This document shows positions 12,135 through 23,059 of a DNA stretch of 64,000 nt, piece by piece (within the stretch, counting starts at the first letter, position 1; every line of letters starts with the position of its first letter). The DNA lies in assembly GCF_023078275.1 (NCBI RefSeq), contig NC_062979.1, positions 15,295,848-15,359,847 of the forward strand, read 5' to 3'. The notes beneath the pieces are model-generated. The model was not told the origin of the DNA, did not search any database, and saw nothing but the letters and a program-made list of their open reading frames with translations. The position numbers were made by a program, and so were the translations under genes. The stretch comes from Leguminivora glycinivorella. Taxonomy: Eukaryota > Arthropoda > Insecta > Lepidoptera > Tortricidae.

Positions 12135-12283
12135 CCTTTTCGGTATTTTGTCACACTTGTTAAAGTCCCAGTTGAGCTCGATGGCGTCTTGCAGCATGAC
12201 CCGGTCGCCTTGGTTGATGCTTGGGGAGTGCACTGTCACCCACACGCGGCCGCATGCTGACTTCTCCAGTACTTGCTTCTCGG
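12135..12283 (-). CDS. putative second exon of a secreted-protein gene
   Basis: A 149-nt minus-strand exon with acceptor TTTCACCAG (above 12283) and consensus donor GTGAGT (below 12135). After two nucleotides completing a split codon it encodes 49 residues, including ACGRVWVTVHSPSINQGDR, then IELNWDFNKCDKIPKR. It leaves in phase 0. The two-nucleotide start complements the single nucleotide left by the signal-peptide exon at 38515-38578, giving a Pro codon. The W-VTV and ELNWD...C pattern recalls the N-terminal domain of insect PI-PLC X-domain proteins; this is from memory and unverified. GC content and codon regularity stand out from the flanks. Two decayed duplicates lie at 11318-11356 and 11728-11849, so this exon region has been tandemly duplicated. 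Confidence 0.6.
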
Positions 12284-12483
12284 CTGGTGAAATATCATAA
12301 TGTTAAAATATCAAATTGCAAATGCAAAAGGACGCATCGACGTTATATGCCATTGCTTGACCGCCTGGGAGCCATAGGAAACCTACCAGTATGAAGTTGA
12401 TACGAAGTACATTGGGGTACATCGAATTACCGTCTGGTTTCCTAACGAGCGGTGCTATCCCGTTAGAGGGTTAGCAAGTAACC

Positions 12484-12900
12484 CCTGTTAGGGCCACTGG
12501 CACCACCCGCTTAACTCAAGGTTAGTGGGCTGTCAAACTGTCAAAATCCATATAAAATGGTGGGGTAACCTCGGGTTAACCGTTCATTTTCGGTGGTGGA
12601 AGTGACCCTTAAACGGTAAACCGGGAGTTAACTTAGGCCCACTTGCACCAACCATTTAACTCAGGGTTAAGTGGGCTGTCGTCTGTCAAATTCCATATAA
12701 AATGGTGCGTTATTTATTTATTGATCGTATGGCTTTTACACACTGGTTAAAACTTATTACATGTAGGTACATTAAATTAAACACTATTTAAAATTTACAA
12801 TGGAGTGGGTTAACCCACCATTTTTGTTGGTGCAAGTGGCCCTTATAGTGTTAACCCCAGTTGGTTAACCCTGGAACGTGCAAGTAGACCTTAGTGTTAA
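12484..12900. mobile_element. GTTAACC-type MITE copies, nested
   Basis: Segments flanked by GGGCCACTNGCACCA and TGGTGCAAGTGGCCC type ends, full of GGTTAACC and ATATAAAATGGTG words, match a MITE family common in Lepidoptera. At least two copies are merged here. The second, from about 12637 to 12843, contains AT-rich inserted sequence (12710-12800). No coding capacity. Confidence 0.65.
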
Positions 12901-13548
12901 ATACGCATCACGCACCTATAGTATAAAGTCAACCCAAGGTAAGTTTGCAACAATTTTGACAGCCTCACCGGTGCAACTGATATTTTAAACGTCAAACTTC
13001 GATGAAATGATGGGCAGAGCTATCAAAATCGTTGCAAACTTATCTTGGTCTAACTTTAGGTACTTACTGGAGGTAGGTAATTAGTTAATTTGCGCATTTG
13101 TACAAAGATTTTTGATCCATCAAATCCTGTATAGAATTATTCTGTATAAGAAAACTGCCCGCTGTCATTGATGCCCCGTGTACTTTACATATTTTTAGGT
13201 TATAAAATATCTCCATTTATTTTGCGGTTCCCGGTAGCAAGTATTCGAAACTCGTGGTAGCTAATATACTGAAAATAGTCTGTAATTTACTTTGAGTAAA
13301 TAAAAGTTCAATCAAATTGTTTCTAAGAATCCTAAGTTATAATTAACTTTAAATTAATATAATCAAATATGTTCCCAGAAAATTTGTACACCTATTTATT
13401 TATATGGTGTAAAATGTAATTAATTTCCGTGTCCGAGAACACCTAATTATTGAATATACAAGTATGATGTGTATTTGTATAATTTAATGATTATATACAT
13501 ATATCGGATGCTCAGAATGGATCCTTCATTAAAGAATTACATATTTTG
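12901..13548. other. no gene recognised
   Basis: AT-rich DNA. A short inverted pair (CCAAGGTAAGTTTGCAAC near 12935 and GTTGCAAACTTATCTTGG near 13032) marks a small palindromic element. Confidence 0.4.
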
Positions 13549-13745
13549 ACGACCGGTCTGGCGTAGTGGGTAATGACACTGCCTGCTAAGCCGCGGTCCC
13601 GGGTTCGAATCCCAGTCCCATCCCAGTAAGGGCATTTATTCGTGTGATGAGCACAGATATTTGTTCCAGAGTCATTGATGTTTTCTATGTATATAAGTAT
13701 TTATATATTAAATATATATGTTTGTTTGACTACTCACAACACAAA
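13549..13745 (+). mobile_element. tRNA-derived SINE
   Basis: Begins with a tRNA-like head: A box TGGCGTAGTGGGTA and B box GGGTTCGAATCCC, the RNA polymerase III promoter elements. The body GTAAGGGCATTTATTCGTGTG...GTTTTCTATGTATATAAG is shared with 9205-9350. The head does not fold as a complete tRNA, so this is a SINE and not a tRNA gene. The family appears widespread in Lepidoptera; I do not assign a formal name. Confidence 0.8.
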
Positions 13746-13898
13746 TCCTATAATATTTATTTTATTTATATATTTATTTTATATTCAATTAATATGTTAT
13801 TGTTCGTTTAATCTAGTCGTTACATTGTTGAAATCAAAATAAATGTTAATTTATGTGAAAATATACCTACATTATTGTACCTACTTTTAAACCTTTAA

Positions 13899-13975
13899 GG
13901 GCCACTTGCACCAACGAAAATGGAGGGTTAACCCAAGGGTTAACCCTGAGTTAAGTGGTTGATGTAAGAGGGCCT
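13899..13975. mobile_element. short GTTAACC-type MITE fragment
   Basis: Begins GGGCCACTTGCACCAACG, contains GGGTTAACCC and a second GGTTAACCC, and ends near GTAAGAGGGCC. Same family as 12484-12900, internally deleted. Confidence 0.6.
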
Positions 13976-14340
13976 AAGGTACACATTACCTGAGCAAGAA
14001 GTAAATAGTATTTATTATTGATTTTTTTATTTATTAATTTCCTCAATTCCTTAAAGCTGTAAAGTTTTTATAAAGTTGTATGTAGTTAGACGCAACTTTG
14101 ACATAGTTAGGTATGTATATTACAAAAAAAAATTTGCCGGAGCTTGATCTTTTTCCACCACCTTGTGCCACCGTCACCAAAGATGAGTTCCCGATGTACC
14201 ACAGCACAGACAGACTTACGTACATACTTGCATTATCGTCCTTAGGATGCGGCTCGTCTTTACGACGGGCTCATTGGACGGGACGCGGTATGGGATGAAC
14301 TTTACTGAAAATGGTTTCATGACTTAATATATTATATGTA

Positions 14341-14601
14341 CAGAGTGTAACAAAAATGGTGGTGATCCGTTTAAGGGCGTACTCAGTATCGTATTCTTAT
14401 CAGGAAAAAGTAGAAGAAAAATTTTTTTTCGCGAAAAAAATTTTCATTTTTGTATGGGCCGGGCCGCGAGAATCGGCATAACCGCCATACAAAGGTAAAA
14501 ATTTTTTTCGCGAAAAAAAAATTTTCTTCTACTTTTTCCTGATCAGAATACGATACTCAATACGCCCTTAAACGGATCACCACCATTTTTGTTACACCCT
14601 G
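14341..14601. mobile_element. 261-bp palindromic MITE with TA target duplication
   Basis: Starts CAGAGTGTAACAAAAATGG and ends CCATTTTTGTTACACCCTG. The arms pair for about 105 bases each, through GTGATCCGTTTAAGGGCGTA and the AAATTTTTTTTCGCGAAAA tracts, around a short GC-rich centre. TA flanks both ends. The long TIR and TA duplication suggest a Tc1/mariner-type MITE, but no transposase is present to confirm this. Confidence 0.75.
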
Positions 14602-14647
14602 TATACATACCTACGTATACGTATAATAACATGTAAAAAAAAATAAA

Positions 14648-15415
14648 TTAATAGTTTAAAAAAACACTATAAAACACGCTTTTATAAATGCACGTAAAAG
14701 CCAAAAATAAATTATGGATCGTTCAAGTTGTCTCTATTTGTGAGCTGAAGTTTAAAAACTATGTGCTTTTAATTATAATATTTGATTGTAAAAGCGTGGG
14801 GCGCTGGAACAGGAAAGACTTTTTGTATAACTTGCTGATAAATCAAATTATGCTATGCTACGGGAAGGAGGTTACACAGATTGACACGCTAACTGGAGCT
14901 GCAGCATGACTAGTAGGTTCTACATTAAACAGTCAAATCAATTAAAAGTCAGTGTTCAAAGTAGGTACCAGTTTGTCGAACTCAGACAAAATATGCGCTA
15001 GTAGCGAGGAGAGTCGACAGTCACCGACACTTAGAACGCCGCTTTTTTCCGGTAATCAAAGTACAAAAGGGGAAAGTGTCTACAGTGACAGGATGCAAAG
15101 TTCTTGTTCGTGGACGAGATATCTTTGGTTCTTTTTGGTAACCCTTAGGCGGCATATGTAAACGTTATGTTCTTATGCAACTTCATTCGCAAGGAAGTTC
15201 GGATTAGTATTTGTTTACAAGAAAGTCTTTCCTGTTCCAGCGCCCCACGCTTTTACAATCAAATATTATAATTAAAAGCACATAGTTTTTAAACTTCAGC
15301 TCACAAATAGAGACAACTTGAACGATCCATAATTTATTTTTGGCTTTTACGTGCATTTATAAAAGCGTGTTTTATAGTGTTTTTTTAAACTATTAATTTA
15401 TTTTATACTTTTTAG
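14648..15415 (+). repeat. foldback module of satellite element copy 1
   Basis: Left arm 14648-14820 (AACACTATAAAACACGCTTTT... to GGAACAGGAAAGACTT) is repeated inverted at 15224-15407 (GAAAGTCTTTCCTGTTCC... to AAAGCGTGTTTTATAGTG). Arms are about 175 bp and near-identical. The ~400-bp loop is unique to this family and contains GGTTACACAGATTGAC and GACTGTCGACTCTCC-type sequence. Chance ORFs of 73 and 69 codons in the loop and arms are conserved between copies only because the DNA is. Confidence 0.85.
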
Positions 15416-15600
15416 TTATTAATAATGAAATACTTTTAACATTTATACATAAATTTATTTCAAGTAGGCGGATTTTACATGCCATTTGTGGCTTAACGTG
15501 TACTTATTGCTAATTGCTACTTAATAATCACCAGCGGCTACCTTCTTATTACGGTATTATCATAAAAATGTTTATACCAAGTTATCCGTAAAAGATTGAC

Positions 15601-18600
15601 CCCCTTTATTTGCTCTTAAGGGTCACAGGAAAACCATTACCCAACTTATTTTAAATACAACGTTGATCTTTCTTTCATGCGGGGGGCTTCGCCCCCCGAG
15701 CCCACCTTTGTTTGCTCTTAAAGGTCACAAGAAAACGCTAAACCAATTTATTCTAAATACTACGTTGATCTTTCTTTTATGCGGGGGGCTTCGCCCCCCG
15801 AGCCCCCCTTTGTTTGCTCTTATATGTCACAAGAAAACGCTTACCCAACTTATTTTAAATACTACGTTAATGTTCCTTTATTCGGGGGCTTCGCCCCCCG
15901 AGCCCCCCTTTGTTTGCTCTTATAGGTCACAAGAAAACGCTAACCCAACTGATCTAAAACACTACATTGATCTTTCTTTCATGCGGGGGCTTCGCCCCCC
16001 GAGCCCCCCTTTGTTTGCTCTTAAAGCTCACAAGAAAACGCTAACCCAACTGATCTTAAATACTACGTTGATCTTTCTTTCATGCGGGGGGCGAGCCCCC
16101 CTTTGTTTGCTCTTAAAGGTCACAAGAAAACGCTAACCCAACTTATTCTTAATACTACGTTGATTTTTCTTTCATGCGGCGGGCTTCGCTCCCCGAGCCC
16201 CCCTTTGTTTGCTCTTAAAGGTCACAAGAAAACGCTAACCCAACTTATCTTAAATACTACGTTAATCTTTCTTTCATGCGGGGGGCTTCGCCCCCCGAGC
16301 CCCACTTTGTTTGCTCTTAAAGGTCACAAGAAAACGCTAAACCAATTTATTCTAAATACTACGTTGATCTTTCCTTCATGCGGGGGGCTTCGCCCCCCGA
16401 GCCCCCTTTGTTTGCTCTTAAAAGTCACAAGAAAACGCTAACCCAACTTATTTTAAATACAACGTTGATCTTTCTTTTATGCGGGGGCTTCGCCCCCGAG
16501 CCCCCTTTGTTTACTCTGAAAGGTCACAAGAAAACGCTTACCCAACTTATTTTAAATACTACGTTAATCTTTCTTTTATGCGGGGGGCTTCGCCCTCCGA
16601 GCCCCCCTTTGTTTGCTCTTAAAGGTCACAAGAAAACGCTAACCCAACTTATTTTAAATACTACGTTAATCTTTATTTTATGCGGGGGGCTTCGCCCCCC
16701 GAGCCCCCCTTTGTTTGCTCTTAAAGGTCACAAGAAAACGCTTACCCAACTGATCTTAAATACTACGTTGATCTTTCTTTCATGCGGGGGGCTTCGCCCC
16801 CCGAGCCCCCCTTTGTTTGCTCTTAAAGTTCACAAGAAAACGCTAACCCAACTTATTCTAAATACTTCGTTGATCTTTCTTTCATGCGGGGGCTTCGCCC
16901 CTCGAGGCCCCCTTTTCTTTACTCTTAAGGATCACAAGAAAACTTAACCCAACTTATTTTAAATACAACGTTGATCTTTCTTTTAAGCGGGGGGCCTCGC
17001 CCCCCGAGCCCCCCTTTGTTTGCTCTGAAAGGTCACAAGAAAACGCTATCCCAACTTATTTTAAATACTACGTTAATCTTTCGTTTATGCGGGGGGCTTC
17101 GCCCCCCGAGCCCCCCTTTGTTTGCTCTTAAAGGTCACAAGAAAACGCTAACCCAACTTATTTTAAATACTACGTTAATCTTTTTTTATGCGGGGGGCTT
17201 CGCCCTCCGAGCCCCCCTTTGTTTGCTCTTAAAGGTCACAAGAAAACGCTAACCCAACTTATTTTAAATACAACGTTGATCTTTCTTTCATGCGGGGGGC
17301 TTCGCCCCCTGAGCCCCCGTTTGTTTGCTCTTAAAAGTCACAAGAAAACGCTAATCCAACTTATTTTAAATACAACGTTGATCTTTCTTTTATGCGGGGG
17401 GCTTTGCCCCCCGAGCCCCCCTTTGTTTACTCTGAAAGGTCACAAGAAAACGCTTACCCAACTTATTTTAAATACTACGTTAATCTTTCTTTTATGCGGG
17501 GGGCTTCGCCCTCCGAGCCCCCCTTTGTTTGCTCTTAAAGGTCACAAGAAAACGCTAACCCAACTTATTTTAAATACTACGTTAATCTTTATTTTATGCG
17601 GGGGCTTCGCCCCCGAGCCCCCTTTGTTTGCTCTTAAAGGTCACAAGAAAACGCTAACCCAACTTATTTTAAATACTACGTTAATCTTTCTTTTATGCGG
17701 GGGGCTTCGCCCCCAGAGCCCCCCTTTGTTTGCTCTTAAAGGTCACAAGAAAACCTTAACCCAACTTATTTTAAATACAACGTTGATCTTTCTTTTATGC
17801 GGGGGCTTCGCCCCCCGAGCCCCCCTTTGTTTGCTCTTATATATCACAAGAAAACGCTTACCCAACTGATCTAAAATACTACATTGATCTTTCTTTCATG
17901 CGGGGGGCTTCGCCCCCTGAGCCCCCCTTTGTTTGCTCTTAAAGCTCACAAGAAAACGCTAACCCAACTGATCTTAAATACTACGTTGATCTTTCTTTCA
18001 TGCGGGGGGCTTCACCCCCCGAGCCCCCCTTTGTTTGCTCTTAAAGGTCACAAGAAAACGCTAACCCAATTTATTCTTAATACTACGTTGATTTTTCTTT
18101 CATGCGGGGGGCTTCGCTCCCCGAGCCCCCCTTTGTTTGCTCTTAAAGGTCACAAGAAAACGCTAACCCAACTTATCTTAAATACTACGTTAATCTTTCT
18201 TTCATGCGGGGGGCTTCGCCCCCCGAGCCCCACTTTGTTTGCTCTTAAAGGTCACAAGAAAACGCTAACCCAACTTATTTTAAATACAACGTTGATCTTT
18301 CTTTTATGCGGGGGGCTTTGCCCCCCGATCCCCCCTTTGTTTACTCTTGAAGGTCACAAGAAAACGGTAACCCAACTTATTTTAAATACTACGTTAATCT
18401 TTCTTTTATGCGGGGGGCTTCGCCCCACGAGCCCCACTTTGTTTGCTCTGAAAGGTCACAAGAAAACGCTAAACCAATTTATTCTAAATACTACGTTGAT
18501 CTTTCTTTCATGCGGGGGGCTTCGCCCCCCGAGCCCCCTTTGTTTGCTCTTAAAAGTCACAAGAAAACGCTAACCCAACTTATTTTAAATACAACGTTGA

Positions 18601-20062
18601 TCTTTCTTTTATGCGGGGGGCTTCGCCCCCCGAGCCCCCCTTTGTTTACTCTGAAAGGTCACAAGAAAACGCTTACCTAACTTATTTTAAATACTACGTT
18701 AATCTTTCTTTTATGCGGGGGGCTTCGCCCTCCGAGCCCCCCTTTGTTTGCTCTTAAAGGTCACAAGAAAACGCTAACCCAACTTATTTTAAATACTACG
18801 TTAATCTTTATTTTATGCGGGGGCTTCGCCCCCGAGCCCCCTTTGTTTGCTCTTAAAGGTCACAAGAAAACGCTTACCCAACTGATCTTAAATACTACGT
18901 TGATCTTTCTTTCATGCGGGGGGCTTCGCCCCCCGAGCCCCCCTTTGTTTGCTCTTAAAGTTCACAAGAAAACGCGAACCCAACATATTCTAAATACTTC
19001 GTTGATCTTTCTTTCATGCGAGGGGCTTCGCCCCCCGAGGCTCCCTTTTCTTTACTCTTAAGGATCACAAGAAAACTTAACCCAACTTATTTTAAATACA
19101 ACGTTGATCTTTCTTTTATGCGGGGGGCCTCGCCCCCCGAGCCCCCCTTTGTTTGCTCTGAAAGGTCACAAGAAAACGCTATCCCAACTTATTTTAAATA
19201 CTACGTTAATCTTTCTTTTATGCGGGGGGCTTTGCCCCCCGAGCCCCCCTTTGTTTGCTCTTAAAGGTCACAAGAAAACGCTAACCCAACTTATCTTAAA
19301 TACTACGTTGATCTTTCTTTCATGCGGTGGGCTTCGCCCCCCGAGCCCCCCTTTGTTTGCTCTGAAAGGTCACAAGAAAACGCTATCCCAACTTATTTTA
19401 AATACTACGTTAATCTTTCTTTTATGCGGGGGCTTCGCCCCCCGAGCCCCCCTTTGTTTGCTCTTAAAGGTCACAAGAAAACGCTAACCCAACTTATCTT
19501 AAATACTACGTTGATCTTTCTTTCATGCGGGGGGCTTCGCCCCCCGAGCCCCCCTTTTTTTGCTCTGACAGGTCACAAGAAAACGCTATCCCAACTTATT
19601 TTAAATACTACGTTAATCTTTCTTTTATGAGGGGGGCTTCGCCCCCCGAGCCCCCCTTTGTTTGCTCTTAAAGGTCACAAGAAAACGCTAACCCAACTTA
19701 TCTTAAATACTACGTTGATCTTTCTTTCATGCGGGGGGCTTCGCCCCCTGAGCCCCCCTTTGTTTGCTCGTAAAGGTCACAAGAAAACGCTATCCCTACT
19801 TATTCTAAATACTACGTTGATCTTTCTTTCATGCGGGGGCTTCGCCCCCGAGCCCCCTTTTCTTTGCTCTTAAGGATCACAAGAAAACCTTAACCCAACT
19901 TATTTTAAATACAACGTTTATCTTTCTTTCTTGCGGGGGCTTCGCCCCCGAGCCCCCTTTGTTTGCTCTGAAAGGTCACAAGAAAACGCTAACCCAACTT
20001 TTTTTAAATACTACGATGATCTTTCTTTCATGCTTCCCCCTCGAGCCCCCCCCTTTTTTCTG
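15601..20062 (+). repeat. 102-bp hairpin satellite array, copy 1 (~43 units)
   Basis: Unit: GGGGGGCTTCGCCCCCC hairpin, GAGCCCCCC, TTTGTTTGCTCTTAAAGG, TCACAAGAAAACGCTAACCC, AACTTATTTTAAATAC, then TACGTTGATCTTTCTTTCATGC. The unit is exactly 102 bp (for example 16682 to 16784). The hairpin has a 7-bp GC stem with a 3-base loop. Because 102 is 34 codons, one frame stays open and gives spurious repeat ORFs of up to 229 codons. Variant units recur about 1.9-2.1 kb apart (15946 and 17866; 16897 and 19035), so larger blocks have been duplicated inside the array. Confidence 0.95.
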
Positions 20063-20064
20063 TT

Positions 20065-20811
20065 CTTATCTTCCGGCACCATCATCAGGCCTTGAAACCT
20101 AATCGTAGTCATAGTTCATTACAAGACTTTTCTAAGAAGCCCAAAAACAGCTATGATACGATGTTCCACCATGTAGTTCCAGTTCATATCTTCCGGCTCC
20201 ATCATCAGACCTTGAAACCTAATCGTAGTCAAAGTTCATTACAAGACTTTTCTAAGAAGCCCAAAAACGGCTATGATACGATGTTCCATCATGTAGTTCC
20301 AGTTCATATCTTCCGGCTCCATCATCAGACCTTGAAACTTAATCGTAGTCAAAGTTCATTACAAGACTTTTCTAAGAAGCCCAAAAACAGCTATGACACG
20401 ATGTTCCATCATGTAGTTCCAGCTCATATCTTCCGGCTCCATCATCAGACCTTGAAACCTAATTGTAGTCAAAGTTCATTATAAGACTTTCCTAAGAAGC
20501 CCAAAAACAGCTATGATACGATGTTCCATCATGTAGTTCCAGTTCATATCTTCCGGCTCCATCATCAGACCTTGAAACCTAATCGTAGTCAAAGTTCATT
20601 ACAAGACTTTTCTAAGAAACCCAAAAACAGCTATGATACGATGTTCCATCATGTAGTTCCAGTTCATATCTTTCGGCTTCATCATCAGACCTTGAAACCT
20701 AATTGTAGTCAAAGTTCATTACAAGACTTTTCTAAGATACCCAAAAACGGCTATGATACGATGTTCCATCATGTAGTTCCAGTTCATATCTTCCGACTCC
20801 ATCATCAGATC
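20065..20811 (+). repeat. 120-bp satellite array, copy 1 (~6.2 units)
   Basis: Exact 120-bp period: ATGTTCCATCATGTAGTTCC recurs at 20281, 20521, 20641 and 20761. The unit contains CCATCATCAGACCTTGAAAC and TTCATTACAAGACTTTTC. The 40-codon period gives an artificial ORF. Confidence 0.95.
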
Positions 20812-20966
20812 AGCTCAACAGTACCATATTATTGTATTGTCATCGAAACTACATATAGCTGCCAATTTTCATTACGCTACGATCCTTGGAAGATGGTTAA
20901 ATTAGCCTCCGCAGATTCCATTACATAGTTAGTTACATACACGACGACCTAATAAAAGCGTGTTAA
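20812..20966 (+). repeat. conserved 3' tail of satellite element copy 1
   Basis: About 155 bp shared with 45297-45452 (inverted) and 60714-60873. It runs from CAGCTCAACAGTACCATATT to CGACGACCTAATAAAAGCGTG and ends at TTAA. Flanking sequence diverges between copies immediately after TTAA, which fixes the 3' boundary. Confidence 0.85.
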
Positions 20967-21029
20967 TTACGAATAATTATAGATGAATGCAATAAAATAC
21001 ACAGATAATTGTCAATAGGTACAGTCTTA

Positions 21030-21145
21030 CCGAAAAGAGTAGAAATTAAAAAATGGCAACATTGTAGTGTTATCCCTTTCAAATCAATATGAGAAAACGG
21101 GACGACACTACGATGTTGCCACTATTTAATTTAATATATTCTTTT
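21030..21145. mobile_element. palindromic MITE, family M1 copy 2
   Basis: Same family as 10893-11027: AAAGAGTAGAAATTAAAAAA, GGCAACATTGTAGTGTTATC and CAAATCAATATG, then the inverted GACACTACGATGTTGCCACT. It starts only about 65 bp beyond the 3' end of satellite element copy 1. Confidence 0.75.
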
Positions 21146-21785
21146 CTCAAACATGCAATGAAATATTGTCTTTACGTTCCTTAAAATGGGCTGGGAAGTA
21201 TCGCTTTTTGGGCGCAACAACTCGAGAGGACTGTAAAGGGATTTCATATTATTTTTTAGGCCTAGGCCTGCAAAGTAACTTTTTTTTATAAAATATTGTC
21301 CTTTAGAGCATTTTTTTTTTATTTCATTGTATGTTTGAGAAAAACACTATACATACTTACTTGGCCGGAAATCCTCATTTTCCCGGCCTCTGATGTAATG
21401 TACTATTTTGGTCAGACTGTTATGCATAAAAAGGAGCAATGGAACTTTTTTTTATCCCTGCAATACTTTACTGTGCTCATAGAAAACTGTCAAAATAGTT
21501 GTAGTTGCCAACAAGTTGTGGTGTATCCACTTTTTCACCTTATTACAATGCAATAAGGTGAAAAAGGATACATCTCTTTGTAGTAGACTGTACATGTACA
21601 AGTGATAGACGGTGGCGCCCCTATAATTTTTGTACTCTTTTTTGCCGGGCTAAATTAATTAATTAATTATGTTCTAAATTAAAGCATGATGATTAAAATT
21701 TGGTGTCTGAAACGAACGAAGAAAAACATCGACAGAAAAATATGTAGGTATACCTACATATTATATTAAAAGCATACTATTTAAT
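21146..21785. other. no gene recognised
   Basis: AT-rich with T-runs. The 86-codon ORF at 21296-21556 has no recognised domain. Confidence 0.4.
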
Positions 21786-21890
21786 ATTCCTGACCGGAAA
21801 GGCTGCAGCATATCTTGCCCAGTGCATCGGCATTGCTGTTCAGCGCGGCAATGCCGCCAGCCTTCTGGGCGGCTACCGGCCGGCTCCGAC
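21786..21890 (+). pseudogene. LINE C-terminal fragment (QRxGIAVQRGN type)
   Basis: Reads KAAAYLAQCIGIAVQRGN then AASLLGG before a stop. The segment at 39420-39545 carries a related DFLAQRVSIAIQRGK motif. I recall this pattern at the C-terminus of lepidopteran LINE polymerases, though I cannot fix the clade. About 100 bp, severely truncated. Confidence 0.45.
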
Positions 21891-21902
21891 TTAGGTACCT
21901 AC

Positions 21903-22150
21903 TATTTTTTAACCCCCGACGTAAAAACGACGGGGTGTTATAAGTTTGACGTGTCTATCTGTCTGTCTGTCTGTCCGTCTGTCTGTCTGTCTGTCTGTGT
22001 GTGTGTCTGTCTGTGGCATCGTAGCTCCCGAACAGATGAACCGAATTAGATTTAGATTTTTTGTCTGAAAGCTGAGTTAGTCGGGAGTGTTCTTAGCCAT
22101 GTTTCATGAAAATCCGTCTACTATGTCGCGGTCGGGGGTTTTTTCAAAAT
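21903..22150 (+). mobile_element. dispersed ACCCCCGAC repeat with (GTCT)n
   Basis: Runs from TTTTTAACCCCCGACGTAAA through a CTGTCTGTCTGTC tract to GTCGCGGTCGGGGGTTTTTTC; the ends are inverted (AACCCCCGAC / GTCGGGGGTT). A fragment of the same repeat lies inverted at 25020-25205. Widespread repeat type in Lepidoptera; non-coding. Confidence 0.65.
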
Positions 22151-23059
22151 TTTAATTTTGTGGTTTGGTTATTATTTATAGTGTTTTATTTTATAGATAG
22201 ATTTAGTTTAGTTATAGTTTAATTTATTAGTTCATAAGTTATGTGTTTTTGTTAGTTTAATTGAATAAAATTTTGGTGTCAGTTAATATTCCTTGTATAT
22301 CAGACATTTGTATATCAGGCCTTTGGCGGGTAAAGACTTCTGTTTCACCGGTGTAAACAAGTTTGTTTCCTTATCCAATTGACTTCGAATTGAATCGATG
22401 TGGGTTTGCAGTGTGACCCGCATGACATATCCCTATCAATTGAACGAAAGTGTACTTGCTAATCTTAATGTGTTGCAAGCATCCATCATAGGGTCTCTTT
22501 AGAACCTTGTCTCATTTAGATCCAGCTGTTTATATTTATGTATTTACCATAGGAGTCACTTTGATGTTTTATTGTGAAAAGGTTCAACAGTCGCCTATGT
22601 AGGTAGATCCCATTATTATTATTTTCGAAACAGTTTCTATTATACCTCGTTCTTTTAGAATTAGAAAGGTACTTAAACAAAGAAGCAGTCGTCGTTAACC
22701 TATCTTCTTAGAACAAATATTAGATGTTAACAATTTTAACCAGAACGAGAACATAACAGGTAAATATTAGGTATTTTTAGATTTTTTTTTATTTGCATTC
22801 GTAGGTATATAACCGCATCATTTGATTATTTGTGAAGCAAAATTGGAGTGATTATTTATTTATTCGAAAAACTAACATTCAGAGGACTACGTGACGGTGT
22901 TTTTTGCAAGCCACTTGGGCCTGCCTCTGGCTGATCCATTGCAGTAATCACAGTCGAATGCCACAATATATACAGCACAAAATAAAATATTAATAATAAA
23001 GTAATAAAATAACGTTATCTATACGTTAATACAAAAAATAACGTACCTAATATGTATAA
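22151..23059. other. no gene recognised
   Basis: AT-rich DNA without coding features. A possible repeat edge near 22880-22960 could not be identified. Confidence 0.35.

Larger units (their letters stand above)
14648..20966 (+). mobile_element. composite satellite-carrying element, copy 1
   Basis: Order of parts: foldback module (to ~15415), spacer (to ~15600), 102-bp hairpin array (15601-20062), 120-bp array (~20065-20811), tail ending AAAGCGTGTTAA. The same order recurs at 45297-50451 (inverted) and 53595-60873. TTAA is present at both ends. The end motif AACACGCTTTTAT of the foldback module reappears inverted at the 3' end, acting as a short terminal inverted repeat. No transposase, reverse transcriptase or helicase is encoded, so it is presumed non-autonomous. 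It lies in the proposed first intron of the minus-strand gene. Confidence 0.8.

Noticed and set aside
13549..13625. tRNA gene
   Set aside because: A and B boxes are present but the cloverleaf is not, and the body matches a second truncated copy, so it is a SINE head.
14688..15161. Conserved 73- and 69-codon ORFs in all three foldback modules
   Set aside because: Conserved only because the whole module is near-identical between copies; no Met context, domain or codon-position pattern supports translation.
15663..19873. Many overlapping ORFs of 70-229 codons with a repeating Pro-rich peptide
   Set aside because: All come from the 34-codon period of the 102-bp satellite. They shift frame between units, lack splice or promoter context, and appear on either strand according to array orientation.
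15601..20062. CRISPR-like array
   Set aside because: Repeats are contiguous 102-bp units with no unique spacers, in a eukaryotic genome, and no cas genes are present.
20092..20928. ORFs of 130-135 codons with a 40-residue repeat
   Set aside because: Product of the 120-bp tandem repeat; the same reading occurs at 45335-45862 and 60197-60835.
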